This document shows, in pieces, positions 27,205 to 35,664 of a DNA stretch of 64,000 nucleotides. Under the pieces are notes generated by a model. That model was not told the origin of the DNA. It made no database searches and saw only the letters and a list, made by a program, of their open reading frames with translations. This DNA is from Planotetraspora phitsanulokensis. Its GTDB lineage: Bacteria; Actinomycetota; Actinomycetes; Streptosporangiales; Streptosporangiaceae. Both the position numbers and the translations under genes were made by a program. Numbering within the stretch: position 1 is the stretch's first letter; each line of letters starts with the position of its first letter. The stretch spans positions 28,109 to 92,108 of the forward strand of contig NZ_BOOP01000014.1 in assembly GCF_016863295.1 (NCBI RefSeq), given 5' to 3'.

Positions 27205-28144
27205 CCGCTCCTGCGATCAGGCCGTCCGACGACAGGGATTCCCGCCCGGGGGCTCGGCGCACGGTTCGGCGTACAGCTCGGCGCATGACCAGGAGTCCGG
27301 CCAGAAAGGCGGCCGCCGTCCCCGCCGGCACCACGTCAGAACCTCGCAGGCCCGACTCGGCGGCCACCCTCGTAGCCGCCATACGACCGCCCGGCCAGCC
27401 CGACGCGGCGACCGACCGCAGGACCCCTGCATGACGATCTGGCAGGCCTGACGGCGGCCATGGCCGCTCGGCGGCGCGAGGGGGCACGTGCATCCAGACT
27501 CGAGGAGCGGGCCGGGAGGCCGGGACGTCTCCCCATCGCGGCAACAGGCGCACCTGGCCGGCGCCGAACAGGAGGAGCGGATCGAGGTAGATCTCTCCCC
27601 GTAGAAGCCCCCAATGCAGGCATGCCTCCCGGCAGTGGCCCGTCACGTCCTCCAGGACGCCGATCACCTCCCCCGCCGCGACGGCGTGGCCCGGCCGCAC
27701 CGTGGGACGGATCGGCAGGTAGGTGGTCCGCAGGCCACCCGGATGGACGATCGTGACGGCGCCCCTGCCGCCGACTGATCCGGCGAATCCGACGGTCCCG
27801 GCCCCGGCGGCACGGACCTCGGTGCCCGGCCGCGCCGCGACGTCGACCCCCCGATGCCCGGCGAGCCAGGGCTGAGCCGGAGGGTCGAAGTGCCTGGTCA
27901 CGGCACGCCCGCCTCCCACCGGCCATCGCCAGCCGGACGGGTCGGCCTCGGCGGCCGCAGGCTGCGGGACGCCCACCACCCCGACGGTGACCAGCCCGAC
28001 GGTGACCAGCCCGCCAGTGACCAGCCCGCCAGTGATCACAGCCAGGACGCCCAGCAGAGCCATGACCAAGGGCAGAGCCGCGACGGCACAGGAGACCAGC
28101 GGATCAAAGACGATCAAGAAGCCGGCGGCTGGGGCTCGACGCAT
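27167..28144 (-). CDS. M23-family peptidase-like exported protein
   Basis: 325 residues. Hydrophobic export segment (about 15-60) with five-residue repeats GLVTV encoded by four 15-bp units, then the LytM/M23 domain: HRGVDVAARPGTEVRAAGAGTV supplies the H-x3-D zinc ligands. The usual HxH is CLHWGL, with Cys for the first His, a variant I recall from short actinobacterial M23 proteins. A second membrane segment is near 275-295, so the domain is likely extracellular and anchored at both ends. It lies between xerC (convergent) and DUF2469. Wall hydrolase or an inactive scaffold. Confidence 0.75.
   Translation of the reverse strand: MRRAPAAGFLIVFDPLVSCAVAALPLVMALLGVLAVITGGLVTGGLVTVGLVTVGVVGVPQPAAAEADPSGWRWPVGGGRAVTRHFDPPAQPWLAGHRGVDVAARPGTEVRAAGAGTVGFAGSVGGRGAVTIVHPGGLRTTYLPIRPTVRPGHAVAAGEVIGVLEDVTGHCREACLHWGLLRGEIYLDPLLLFGAGQVRLLPRWGDVPASRPAPRVWMHVPPRAAERPWPPSGLPDRHAGVLRSVAASGWPGGRMAATRVAAESGLRGSDVVPAGTAAAFLAGLLVMRRAVRRTVRRAPGRESLSSDGLIAGAVRPGGEPGGRRF
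27981..28040. repeat. Four 15-bp in-frame tandem repeats in the M23 gene
   Basis: Units CCGACGGTGACCAGC (27981-27995, 27996-28010) and two variants (28011-28025, 28026-28040) encode the alternating GGLVT/GLVTV segment in the membrane anchor. Confidence 0.75.
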
Positions 28145-28222
28145 GGCAGAAGCCTGCGGCGAACGGCCATGGCCGGAGGCCGCCGAACCCCGCTCTGTGG
28201 AAAACCAGCGTGAGCGGGGACG

Positions 28223-28546
28223 TCAGTTGGAGAAGCCCTCCTTGGGCATCTCGAGATCGGGCTTGGCCAGTTCTTCGACGTTGACGTCCTTGAAGGTGAC
28301 GACCCGGACGTTCTTGACGAACCTGGCCGGGCGGTACATGTCCCAGACCCAGGCGTCCTGCATCTTCACGTCGAAGAAGACATCCCCGTTCTCAGCCGTA
28401 CGGACGTCGAGATCCACGGAGTTGGTCAGGTAGAAGCGCCGCTCGGTCTCGACGACGTAGGTGAACAGCCCGACCACGTCGCGGTACTCCCGGTAGAGCT
28501 GCAACTCCATCTCGGTCTCGTATTTCTCGAGATCCTCCGCGCTCAT
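28223..28546 (-). CDS. DUF2469 family actinobacterial protein
   Basis: 107 residues, rich in aromatic and acidic residues (MSAEDLEKYETEMELQLYRE, DAWVWDMYRPARFVKNVRV). It matches the small DUF2469 proteins conserved across actinobacteria next to rnhB, like Rv2901c. Function unknown. ATG 28546 follows GAGGAGG. It is the last gene of the lepB-rnhB run on the minus strand. Confidence 0.88.
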   Translation of the reverse strand: MSAEDLEKYETEMELQLYREYRDVVGLFTYVVETERRFYLTNSVDLDVRTAENGDVFFDVKMQDAWVWDMYRPARFVKNVRVVTFKDVNVEELAKPDLEMPKEGFSN

Positions 28547-28585
28547 CCCGGTCCTCCTCTTCCACTCCCCGTCGAGATCGCCCTT

Positions 28586-29311
28586 TCAGACGACACCGGC
28601 CCCTACCTCATTCTCGCGCATGTCCCCATCCTGCCTGGCCCACGGGCTCGCATCCCGGAGCGGCGAGCCACGAGTCACCCTCGCCACCGTCACGAACGAG
28701 AACCGATGATGCGCGGTCGGTCCGTGTACGCCCAAAGCCCGCCGATGAGCGGGAGTGACGTACCCCTTGTGCTCCGCGAAGCCGTACTCGGGGTGGACGC
28801 CGTCCAGAGCGTGCATCATGCGATCCCTGGTCACCTTGGCCACGATCGACGCGGCAGCCACACAGGCCGCGACCTGATCACCTTTCCACACCGCGAGCGA
28901 CGGTACAGGGAGGCCGGGGACGGGGAAACCGTCGATCAGCACGTACCCGAGGTCGAGCTCCAAACCGGCCACGGCCCTGCGCATGCCCGCGATGTTGCAC
29001 TTGTGCAGGCCGCGCGTGTCGATCTCCTCCGGAGGTATCACCACGACGCTCACGGCCTTGGCCGAGGCGAGCACTTGATCGTACAGGCGTTCACGTACCG
29101 GCTCGGCCAGGAGTTTGGAGTCGGTCAGGCCATCGATATCTCGGCCCAGCACGACGGCGGCGACCACCAGCGGCCCGGCGCAGGCTCCCCGCCCGGCCTC
29201 GTCCACTCCGGCGACCGGCGTGAGCCCTCGTCGGGCGAGAGCACGCTCGTAGCCGTAGAGTCCCGAATCCCGCCGTACGACACTGGGACGCGGGCGATAC
29301 GCAGCTGTCAT
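28586..29311 (-). CDS. rnhB: Ribonuclease HII
   Basis: 241 residues. Catalytic acidic residues are in [15 protein letters not shown] (Asp-Glu), LTDSK (Asp) and the VLIDG region; [11 protein letters not shown] is the substrate-binding part. It removes ribonucleotides from DNA and RNA-DNA hybrids. ATG 29311 was preferred because the conserved actinobacterial N-terminus begins there; an ATG eight codons upstream (29335) is possible. Confidence 0.94.
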   Translation of the reverse strand: MTAAYRPRPSVVRRDSGLYGYERALARRGLTPVAGVDEAGRGACAGPLVVAAVVLGRDIDGLTDSKLLAEPVRERLYDQVLASAKAVSVVVIPPEEIDTRGLHKCNIAGMRRAVAGLELDLGYVLIDGFPVPGLPVPSLAVWKGDQVAACVAAASIVAKVTRDRMMHALDGVHPEYGFAEHKGYVTPAHRRALGVHGPTAHHRFSFVTVARVTRGSPLRDASPWARQDGDMRENEVGAGVV

Positions 29312-29389
29312 GACGACAAGCAGATTACGCTCCATTCGGGCGTCACGATACGGCGAGAGCGGACTCGATCGGAGCAGCCGCAGGTCGGC

Positions 29390-29983
29390 TCAGCGAATCG
29401 CCGAGAAAGTCGCTGGAGGAGACAGGAAGGTCCCCCGGGAAAACGGCCAGTAGAGGACGAAGGCCCGGCCGATCACGTCGCCCTCCGAGATCGTCCCCTC
29501 ATGACCGTCGGTGATGAACGCCCGGGAGTCCTGAGAGTCGTCGCGATGATCGCCCATCAGCCAGAGTCGGCCCGCGGGCACGGTCACGTCGAAAGGCCGA
29601 TCCGAGGGAGAGGCGCCGGGATACACGTAACCGCCCTGTTCATCGAGCGGGGTGCCGTTGACCGTGATCCGGTTGCGCGCGTCGCAACACTTCACGGTGT
29701 CCCCGCCCTTGGCGATCACCCGCTTGATGGTGTCCTCACCCGTCCAGCCCTTGAAGACGACGATGTCACCGCGTTCCACGTCGCCGAACCGGTAGGCGAG
29801 CTTGTTCACCAGCACACGGTCGTTGACGAGGAGGGTGTTCTCCATGGACTCGGACGGGATGTAGAACGACTGCAGCGCGAACATGTGGACGAGCACGGCC
29901 ACGGCGACACCGCCCAGCAGGAACAGGATCGACTCGCGGGTTCCCGAGCGTTTCGCGGCCGGAGGATCCTTCTCTTCGGCCAT
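29390..29983 (-). CDS. lepB: Signal peptidase I (shorter copy)
   Basis: 197 residues. One N-terminal membrane anchor (about 18-38), nucleophile Ser in FYIPSESMENTL, general-base Lys in DTIKRVIA, and the GDHRDDSQDSR box. It cleaves signal peptides of exported proteins outside the membrane. It begins 10 bases after the larger signal peptidase gene; such paired or multiple copies are common in actinomycetes. Confidence 0.93.
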   Translation of the reverse strand: MAEEKDPPAAKRSGTRESILFLLGGVAVAVLVHMFALQSFYIPSESMENTLLVNDRVLVNKLAYRFGDVERGDIVVFKGWTGEDTIKRVIAKGGDTVKCCDARNRITVNGTPLDEQGGYVYPGASPSDRPFDVTVPAGRLWLMGDHRDDSQDSRAFITDGHEGTISEGDVIGRAFVLYWPFSRGTFLSPPATFSAIR

Positions 29984-29993
29984 GGCGTGCCGG

Positions 29994-30815
29994 CTATCGC
30001 CTGGTGAAGCGACGGCGCAGCAGGACCAGCGGCACCGCTCCGACGAACCCCGCGGCCAGGGGCGCGGCGCCGGCCGCGGCCTGGAGGGCGGGCTGGGAGA
30101 AGGTGTCGGGGATCGGCAGGATCTTCGCCCGGTCGAACGGCCAGACGATCACGAACGCCCGCCCGATCACCTTGTCGATCGGGATGGTCCCGCCGCCGGG
30201 GTCGCCGACGTGCGACCGGGAGTCGAGGGAGACCGACCGGTGGTCGCCCATCACCCAGAGGCGGTCCGGAGGCACCGTCACCTCGAAGTCGCTCTGAGAG
30301 GGCTGGTCGCCCGGATAGAGGTAGCCCTGCTCGTCGATCGCGGTGCCGTTGACCGTGATGCGGCCCTTGGCGTCACAGCACTTGACCGTGTCGCCGGGGA
30401 CGCCGATCACCCGCTTGATGTAGTCCTTCTCACCCGGGACGACGCCGAACGCCGTGCCGACCCAGCGGAAGAACGCCGCCACGGGGTTCGACGGCTCCTC
30501 CAGCTGGACCTCGGGATCCCAGGAGTCCACCCCGCTGAACACCACGACGTCGCCGCGCTCGATGTCGCGGACGTGGTAGACGAGCTTGTTGACGAGCACC
30601 CTGTCGTTCTTGAGAAGGGTGTCCTCCATCGATTCGGAGGGGATGTAGAAGGCCTGCACCACGAACGACTTGATGAGCAGCGCGAGAAGTAGCGCGACCA
30701 CGATCAGGACGGGCAACTCCCGCCAGAAAGAGCCCTTCTTCCCCTCGCCGCCCTTGGCGGCCTGCTGGGTGTCTTCCGCGACCACGTCCACCCCGTCCTC
30801 GGCAGGCAGGTGCAC
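29994..30815 (-). CDS. lepB: Signal peptidase I (longer copy)
   Basis: 273 residues. Anchor at about 35-57, Ser in FYIPSESMEDTL, Lys in DYIKRVIG, GDHRSVSLDSR box, and a second C-terminal hydrophobic segment (about 240-262) missing from the neighbour. A roughly 30-residue insertion (FSGVDSWDPEVQLEEPSNPV) between the boxes also separates the copies. GTG 30815 has GAGGGGCAGGGG just upstream; a TTG nine codons earlier is poorly placed. Confidence 0.92.
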   Translation of the reverse strand: MHLPAEDGVDVVAEDTQQAAKGGEGKKGSFWRELPVLIVVALLLALLIKSFVVQAFYIPSESMEDTLLKNDRVLVNKLVYHVRDIERGDVVVFSGVDSWDPEVQLEEPSNPVAAFFRWVGTAFGVVPGEKDYIKRVIGVPGDTVKCCDAKGRITVNGTAIDEQGYLYPGDQPSQSDFEVTVPPDRLWVMGDHRSVSLDSRSHVGDPGGGTIPIDKVIGRAFVIVWPFDRAKILPIPDTFSQPALQAAAGAAPLAAGFVGAVPLVLLRRRFTRR

Positions 30816-30900
30816 TTCGAACCCCTGCCCCTCGTTAGTCAACCCTGCTGAGCCTAAATGATGTCCCTGGCAGCCACCGCAGGGGACTCGGCATCACCGG

Positions 30901-30938
30901 CAAAAAGAAAATGGCCCGCGCCACCTGGCACGGGCCAT
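30901..30938 (-). terminator. Rho-independent terminator after rplS
   Basis: On the minus strand a 12-bp stem (30927-30938 with 30911-30922, one G-U pair) and 4-nt loop is followed by TTTCTTTTT (30902-30910). It lies 14 bases after the rplS stop and separates rplS from lepB. Confidence 0.9.
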
Positions 30939-30952
30939 CGTCATCGCCTGGT

Positions 30953-31315
30953 CTACTTGGCGGGCAGCGCGTCGCGCTTCTCGCGGATGCGGGCGGCCTT
31001 GCCGCGCAGGTCGCGCATGTAGTAAAGCTTCGCCCTGCGGACGTCGCCGCGGGTGACCACGGTGATCTTCTCGATCACCGGGCTGTGGACCGGGAAGGTG
31101 CGCTCGACGCCGACGCCGTAGCTGACCTTACGCACGGTGAACGTCTCACGGGCGCCACCGCCCTGGCGGCGCAGGACGAATCCCTTGAACACCTGGATAC
31201 GGGACCGGTTGCCCTCGACGACGCGGACGTGGACCTCCAGCGTGTCACCGGGGCGGAACGCCGGTACGTCGCTCCGGAGAGCGGCCTTCTCGAGCTCCTG
31301 GATCTGCGTGTGCAT
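30953..31315 (-). CDS. rplS: 50S ribosomal protein L19
   Basis: 120 residues, standard length, with [33 protein letters not shown] and the [18 protein letters not shown] end. It sits at the 30S-50S interface. ATG 31315 follows AGAGGA; the longer in-frame extension is upstream leader. It has its own spacer from trmD (187 bases) and a true terminator. Confidence 0.97.
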   Translation of the reverse strand: MHTQIQELEKAALRSDVPAFRPGDTLEVHVRVVEGNRSRIQVFKGFVLRRQGGGARETFTVRKVSYGVGVERTFPVHSPVIEKITVVTRGDVRRAKLYYMRDLRGKAARIREKRDALPAK

Positions 31316-31402
31316 GGCAGCTGGTTCCTCTTGACATGGGCGCGCGGAGGTCCGCCCGGCCGATCCGGGAAGGTCGGCAGCGAGGGGGACACGCACGCTT
31401 GG

Positions 31403-31448
31403 CTTGATACGTCTGACTTGCTACGTACTGCTTGCTACGTACTGCTTG
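31403..31448. repeat. 14-bp tandem repeats in the rplS leader
   Basis: CTTGATACGTCTGA (31403-31416), then two identical CTTGCTACGTACTG units (31417-31430, 31431-31444) and a partial fourth. Each perfect unit holds the palindrome TACGTA. They lie 90-130 bases upstream of rplS, between it and trmD. Confidence 0.75.
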
Positions 31449-31502
31449 TGGACCGGGCCTCGCCCGGATCACGCCGCCACAACGAAAATCGGCAGCAGCG
31501 AT

Positions 31503-32327
31503 TCAGTTTGCCATATCTTCCGGCCCCGTGCGAAACGCGTCGCCGGAAGCCTTCCGTTCCAGCTCTTCCAGAACCCGCCTGTCGTGTGCGTCCAGGGCGT
31601 CGGAGTCGAGTCTCGCGAGGAGCTCCGGCCGCTTGTCCGAGGTACGGCGGAACGCCTCGTCACGGCGCCACCGGGCGATCTTGCCGTGGTGGCCCGACAG
31701 AAGGATCTCCGGCACCTCGTGGCCGCGCCACACGGGCGGCTTGGTGTAGACGGGGCCTTCCAGCAGGTTGGCCATCGCCCCGGGGGCGAAGGAGTCGTCC
31801 GCGACCGAGCACGCGTTGCCCAGGACCCCCGGCAGCAGGCGGCCGACGGCCTCCACGATGACGAGCACGGCGGCCTCTCCCCCCGCCAGGACGTAGTCGC
31901 CGATGCTGACCTCGTCGACCCGCAGGCGGGAGCCGTACTCGGCCATGACGCGGGAGTCGATGCCCTCGTAGCGGGCGGGGGTGAACAGCAGCCAGGGCTC
32001 CTTGGCGTAGTCCAGCGCCACTTCCTGGGTGAACGGCCGGCCGCTCGGCGTCGGCACGATCATCCGCGGCAGCGCGGCCGGGTCGGCCTCCGGCCGGCCC
32101 TGCTCGACCACGGCGTCGATCGCCTCGCCCCAGATCTCCGGCTTCATCACCATGCCGGGGCCGCCGCCGTACGGAGTGTCGTCGACGGTCTTGTGAACGT
32201 CCCGGGTCCAGTCGCGGAGCTGGTGGAGCCGGATGTCGAGGGTGCCGCGCTCACGGGCCTTGCCCACGAGCGAGACGTCAAGCGGTGCGAAGTACTCCGG
32301 AAAGATCGAGATGATGTCGACGCGCAC
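31503..32327 (-). CDS. trmD: tRNA (guanine37-N1)-methyltransferase
   Basis: 274 residues of the SPOUT family: MRVDIISIFPEYF start, DDTPYGGGPGMVM substrate loop, YEGIDSRV and the knot region VSIGDYVLAGGEAAVLV. It makes m1G37. About 25-30 residues longer than E. coli TrmD at the C-terminus, common in actinobacteria. GTG 32327, 12 bases after rimM, its classic partner. Confidence 0.96.
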   Translation of the reverse strand: MRVDIISIFPEYFAPLDVSLVGKARERGTLDIRLHQLRDWTRDVHKTVDDTPYGGGPGMVMKPEIWGEAIDAVVEQGRPEADPAALPRMIVPTPSGRPFTQEVALDYAKEPWLLFTPARYEGIDSRVMAEYGSRLRVDEVSIGDYVLAGGEAAVLVIVEAVGRLLPGVLGNACSVADDSFAPGAMANLLEGPVYTKPPVWRGHEVPEILLSGHHGKIARWRRDEAFRRTSDKRPELLARLDSDALDAHDRRVLEELERKASGDAFRTGPEDMAN

Positions 32328-32339
32328 GGTCCCGGCCTC

Positions 32340-32858
32340 CTACTCCGCCTCGCCCAGATCGAACAGGCCCTGTGGGGCGTCCACGACGAGCAGGCCCTTC
32401 TCGAGGTCGATCTCGGGCACGAGGGCCTTGACGAACGGCACGTAGACCTCGTCCCGGTCCGGACGGCGCACCACCAGCAGGTCCTGGCCGTGGTGGAGGA
32501 CCTCGGCGACCTCGCCCACGTTCACCCCGTCGGTCGTCACCACGGAGAGGCCGATGAGCTCGTGGTCGTGGAACTCGTCCGGATCGTCCAGCGCGGGGAT
32601 GTCGGCGGAGTCGACCACCAATAACGTGCCGCGCAGCGACTCGGCCGCGTCCCTGTCGCGCACGCCGGCGACGGCGAGCAGCAGGATGCCCGCGTTCCAG
32701 CGAACCCGCTCGACGACGAGCGGCCCACGGCTCGCGGGATCGGTGGCGAGAGCCGTACCGGGGGCGAAACGCAGATCGGGGTCGTCGGTGCGCACCTCGA
32801 CCGTGACCTCGCCCCGCACTCCGTGCGGCCGGCCGATCCTGCCCACGACTAGCTGCAC
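32340..32858 (-). CDS. rimM: 16S rRNA-processing protein RimM
   Basis: 172 residues: N-terminal beta-barrel with VVGRIGRPHGVRGEV, then a PRC-barrel with FHDHELIGLSVVT and VPFVKALVPEIDLEKG. It assists 30S maturation by binding S19. GTG 32858. It is separated from the KH gene by a hairpin terminator. Confidence 0.95.
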   Translation of the reverse strand: MQLVVGRIGRPHGVRGEVTVEVRTDDPDLRFAPGTALATDPASRGPLVVERVRWNAGILLLAVAGVRDRDAAESLRGTLLVVDSADIPALDDPDEFHDHELIGLSVVTTDGVNVGEVAEVLHHGQDLLVVRRPDRDEVYVPFVKALVPEIDLEKGLLVVDAPQGLFDLGEAE

Positions 32859-32914
32859 TTGTCGCCTTCCTCCGAACGTCTGTGAAACCTCGGTCGCGAC
32901 GTCGTCACGGCCCC

Positions 32915-32955
32915 GGAAAACGAACCGGGGGACCCCCTGTGTGAGGGTCCCCCGG
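32915..32955 (-). terminator. Hairpin terminator after the rpsP-KH pair
   Basis: An 11-bp perfect stem (32945-32955 with 32925-32935) and 9-nt loop, followed on the minus strand by TTCGTTTTCC. It begins 14 bases after the KH gene stop. Confidence 0.75.
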
Positions 32956-32969
32956 CCGTACGGTTCTAC

Positions 32970-33212
32970 TCAGCGGGCCTCGTCCAGATCGACCAGGTCG
33001 ACCCGGACGTACTTGCCGTCGGCCAGGGCGGTCACCACGGTGCGCAGCGCCTTCGCCGTACGGCCCCCGCGGCCGATGACCTTGCCGAGGTCCTCGGGAT
33101 GTACCCGAACCTCGAGGACGCGCCCGGTGCGGATGCGCCGGGCTCGGACCCGGACTTCGTCGGGATGCTCGACGATGCCCTTCACCAGATGCTCGAGGGC
33201 TTCCTCGAGCAC
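32970..33212 (-). CDS. khpA: KH-domain RNA-binding protein
   Basis: 80 residues: a single type-II-like KH module with the GKVIGRGGRTAKALR loop that binds RNA, equal in size to KhpA/YlqC. Always next to rpsP and rimM; partners with KhpB in Gram-positives. GTG 33212 starts one base after the rpsP stop, so they are coupled. Confidence 0.93.
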   Translation of the reverse strand: MLEEALEHLVKGIVEHPDEVRVRARRIRTGRVLEVRVHPEDLGKVIGRGGRTAKALRTVVTALADGKYVRVDLVDLDEAR

Positions 33213-33213
33213 C

Positions 33214-33663
33214 TCAGGACCCGCCTTCCGGCTTCTCCTCGGCGGCGGGCGCCTCAGTGGTCTCTTCGGCCTTGGCCGGCTTCTTTGCCTTCTTCGGCGT
33301 GGTGGCGGCGCCGGTGTCGCTGGACAGCGTCTCCTTTGCCGCGGCCTCGTAGGCGGCGTGACGGTCGGCCTTCGGCTCGGCGACCAGGAGCGGCGCCGGA
33401 GCGGCCTCGCCCTTGAACTTCTGCCAGTCGCCGGTCAGCTTGAAGAGCTTGAGGACCGGGTCGGTCGGCTGCGCGCCGACGCCCAGCCAGTACTGCGCCC
33501 GCTCGGAGTTCACCTCGATGCGCGAGGGGTTCTCCTTCGGGTGGTACAGACCGATCTCCTCGATCGCCCGGCCGTCACGCTTGGTCCGGCTGTCGGCGAC
33601 GACGATGCGGTACTGCGGGTTGCGGATCATGCCGAGCCGCTTGAGCTTGATCTTGACTGCCAC
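33214..33663 (-). CDS. rpsP: 30S ribosomal protein S16
   Basis: 149 residues. Core about 1-80 ([30 protein letters not shown]) and an Ala/Lys/Glu-rich tail of about 60 residues with [18 protein letters not shown], similar to tails of actinobacterial S16. GTG 33663, with GAGAGA a few bases upstream. The 256 bases before it, up to the ffh stop, hold no gene and presumably the promoter. Confidence 0.96.
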   Translation of the reverse strand: MAVKIKLKRLGMIRNPQYRIVVADSRTKRDGRAIEEIGLYHPKENPSRIEVNSERAQYWLGVGAQPTDPVLKLFKLTGDWQKFKGEAAPAPLLVAEPKADRHAAYEAAAKETLSSDTGAATTPKKAKKPAKAEETTEAPAAEEKPEGGS

Positions 33664-33919
33664 GGGTGTGGTCTCTCCTGCATTAGAGCGTGGGTGAGCG
33701 GTGTCTCATCGAGTGGGGCACGATGGGAGCCCGCCCGAGGGACAGACGCGACAGGCGGGGGTGAGAGGGCACCCGCCAAGTCACGATGTTCCAGCTAGAC
33801 ATTCTGCCAGACGCGTGCGGGTGCTCGGCCAATCGCGGCCGATGTGACGTCGAAGAATTCGTGATCGGGACGCTTCCGGCCCGCCCTCGGACGCGGATCG
33901 GGGGCCGGAGAGGCGCCCG

Positions 33920-35452
33920 CTACTGGCCGGGCAGCTTGAACTTGGACGGGTCGAACCCGGGCGGAAGCTGCAGATTGCCGAGCACGCCGCCGCCTCGAGG
34001 CTGGGCCGTCTCCTCCGCCCCGGCGCCGGCTCCCGCTCCGGACTTGGGCTGGCCCGCCTTGCGTGGGTCACCGCTCACCCGGCGGCCCTTCTTGGCCTTC
34101 TGCGCTTTCTGCGCCTTGTTGCGACCTCCCGGAAGGCCCGGGATGCCCATGCCCTGGCTCATCCGCTTCATCATCTTCTGCGCCTCGAAGAAGCGGACCA
34201 CGAGGCCGCTCACCTCGGTGACGGTCACGCCGGAGCCCTTCGCGATGCGGGCGCGGCGCGAGCCGTTGATCAGCTTCGGCTCCGCACGCTCGCCGGGGGT
34301 CATCGAGCGGATGATCGCGGCGATGCGGTCCAGGTCACGGTCGTCGACCTGGTTGAGCTGGTCCCGCATCTGCCCCATTCCGGGCATCATGCCGAGGAGG
34401 TTCTTGATGGGGCCCATCTTGCGGACCATCATCATCTGCTCGAGGAAGTCGTCGAGCGTGAAACCGTCCCCGGAGACGAGCTTCTCCGCCATCTTGGCGG
34501 CTTCCTGCTCGTCGAACGTCTTCTGCGCCTGCTCGATCAGGGTGAGGATGTCACCCATGTCGAGGATCCGGCCCGCCATGCGGTCCGGGTGGAACGCGTC
34601 GAAGTCGGCGAGCTTCTCACCGGTCGACGCGAACATGATCGGGCGGCCGGTGACGTGCCGGACGGACAGGGCGGCGCCGCCGCGGGCGTCGCCGTCGAGC
34701 TTGGTGAGGACGACCCCGTCGAAGCCGACCCCGTCCATGAACGCCTGGGCGGTGCTGACGGCGTCCTGACCGATCATCGCGTCGACCACGAACAGCACCT
34801 CGTCGGGGCTGATCGCATCCCTGATGTCGGCGGCCTGCCGCATCAGCTCCTGGTCGATGCCAAGCCGTCCTGCGGTGTCGACGATGACCACGTCGTGCTG
34901 CTGACGCCTGGCGTGCTCGATCGACTGCCTGGCGACCTCGACCGGGTCCCCGACTCCGTTGCCCGGCTCGGGCGCGAAGACGGCCACCTCGGCCCGCTCG
35001 GCCATGACCGACAACTGCTGAACCGCGTTGGGACGCTGGAGGTCACAGGCGACGAGCAGAGGAGCGTGCCCCTGGTCCCGCAGCCACTTGGCCAGCTTGC
35101 CCGCGAGGGTCGTCTTACCCGAGCCCTGGAGGCCGGCGAGCATCACGACGGTGGGCGGCGTCTTGGCGTAGCGCAACCGCCGTGTCTCGCCGCCGAGGAT
35201 CTCGATCAGCTCGTCGTTGACGATCTTCACGACCTGCTGGGCGGGGTTCAGCGCCTGGGAGACCTCGGCTCCGCGGGCTCGCTCCTTGATCCGCGCCACG
35301 AAGTCCTTGACGACCGCCAGAGCGACGTCCGCCTCGAGCAGCGCGATGCGAATCTCGCGGCAGGTCGCGTCGATGTCGGCGTCGGAAAGCCTGCCTTTGG
35401 ACCGAAGGGAGGAGAAGACCGAAGTCAGCCGGTCGGAAAGGGTCTCGAACAC
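33920..35452 (-). CDS. ffh: Signal recognition particle protein Ffh
   Basis: 510 residues. N domain, GTPase G domain with GLQGSGKTTLAGKLA, DTAGRL and TKLDGDARGG, then methionine-rich M domain with GMMPGMGQMRDQL and the RIAKGSGVTV RNA-binding motif, and a Gly/Ala/Pro-rich tail. It targets nascent membrane proteins with 4.5S RNA. The GTG at 35452 opens with FETLSDRLTSVFSSL as usual. I did not find the 4.5S RNA gene here. Confidence 0.97.
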   Translation of the reverse strand: MFETLSDRLTSVFSSLRSKGRLSDADIDATCREIRIALLEADVALAVVKDFVARIKERARGAEVSQALNPAQQVVKIVNDELIEILGGETRRLRYAKTPPTVVMLAGLQGSGKTTLAGKLAKWLRDQGHAPLLVACDLQRPNAVQQLSVMAERAEVAVFAPEPGNGVGDPVEVARQSIEHARRQQHDVVIVDTAGRLGIDQELMRQAADIRDAISPDEVLFVVDAMIGQDAVSTAQAFMDGVGFDGVVLTKLDGDARGGAALSVRHVTGRPIMFASTGEKLADFDAFHPDRMAGRILDMGDILTLIEQAQKTFDEQEAAKMAEKLVSGDGFTLDDFLEQMMMVRKMGPIKNLLGMMPGMGQMRDQLNQVDDRDLDRIAAIIRSMTPGERAEPKLINGSRRARIAKGSGVTVTEVSGLVVRFFEAQKMMKRMSQGMGIPGLPGGRNKAQKAQKAKKGRRVSGDPRKAGQPKSGAGAGAGAEETAQPRGGGVLGNLQLPPGFDPSKFKLPGQ

Positions 35453-35664
35453 GTGATTGGCCAGCCTCGAAGCAAGTGAACAGTCGGTGGACTAAGCGTC
35501 GCGTCCCCCAGCCTATCCGTCCAGACGGCCTGCGCGCCCGAGCCGCCGCGATCACATCATCGGCCGCAGGCGCCTTGGACGGGAGCCGACACGGTCTGAT
35601 GCGGCCTGTGCGGAGGAGAATCGCGCGCCGGCGAGCAGTCAGGAGCAGGAACGCGCCTCCGGAG

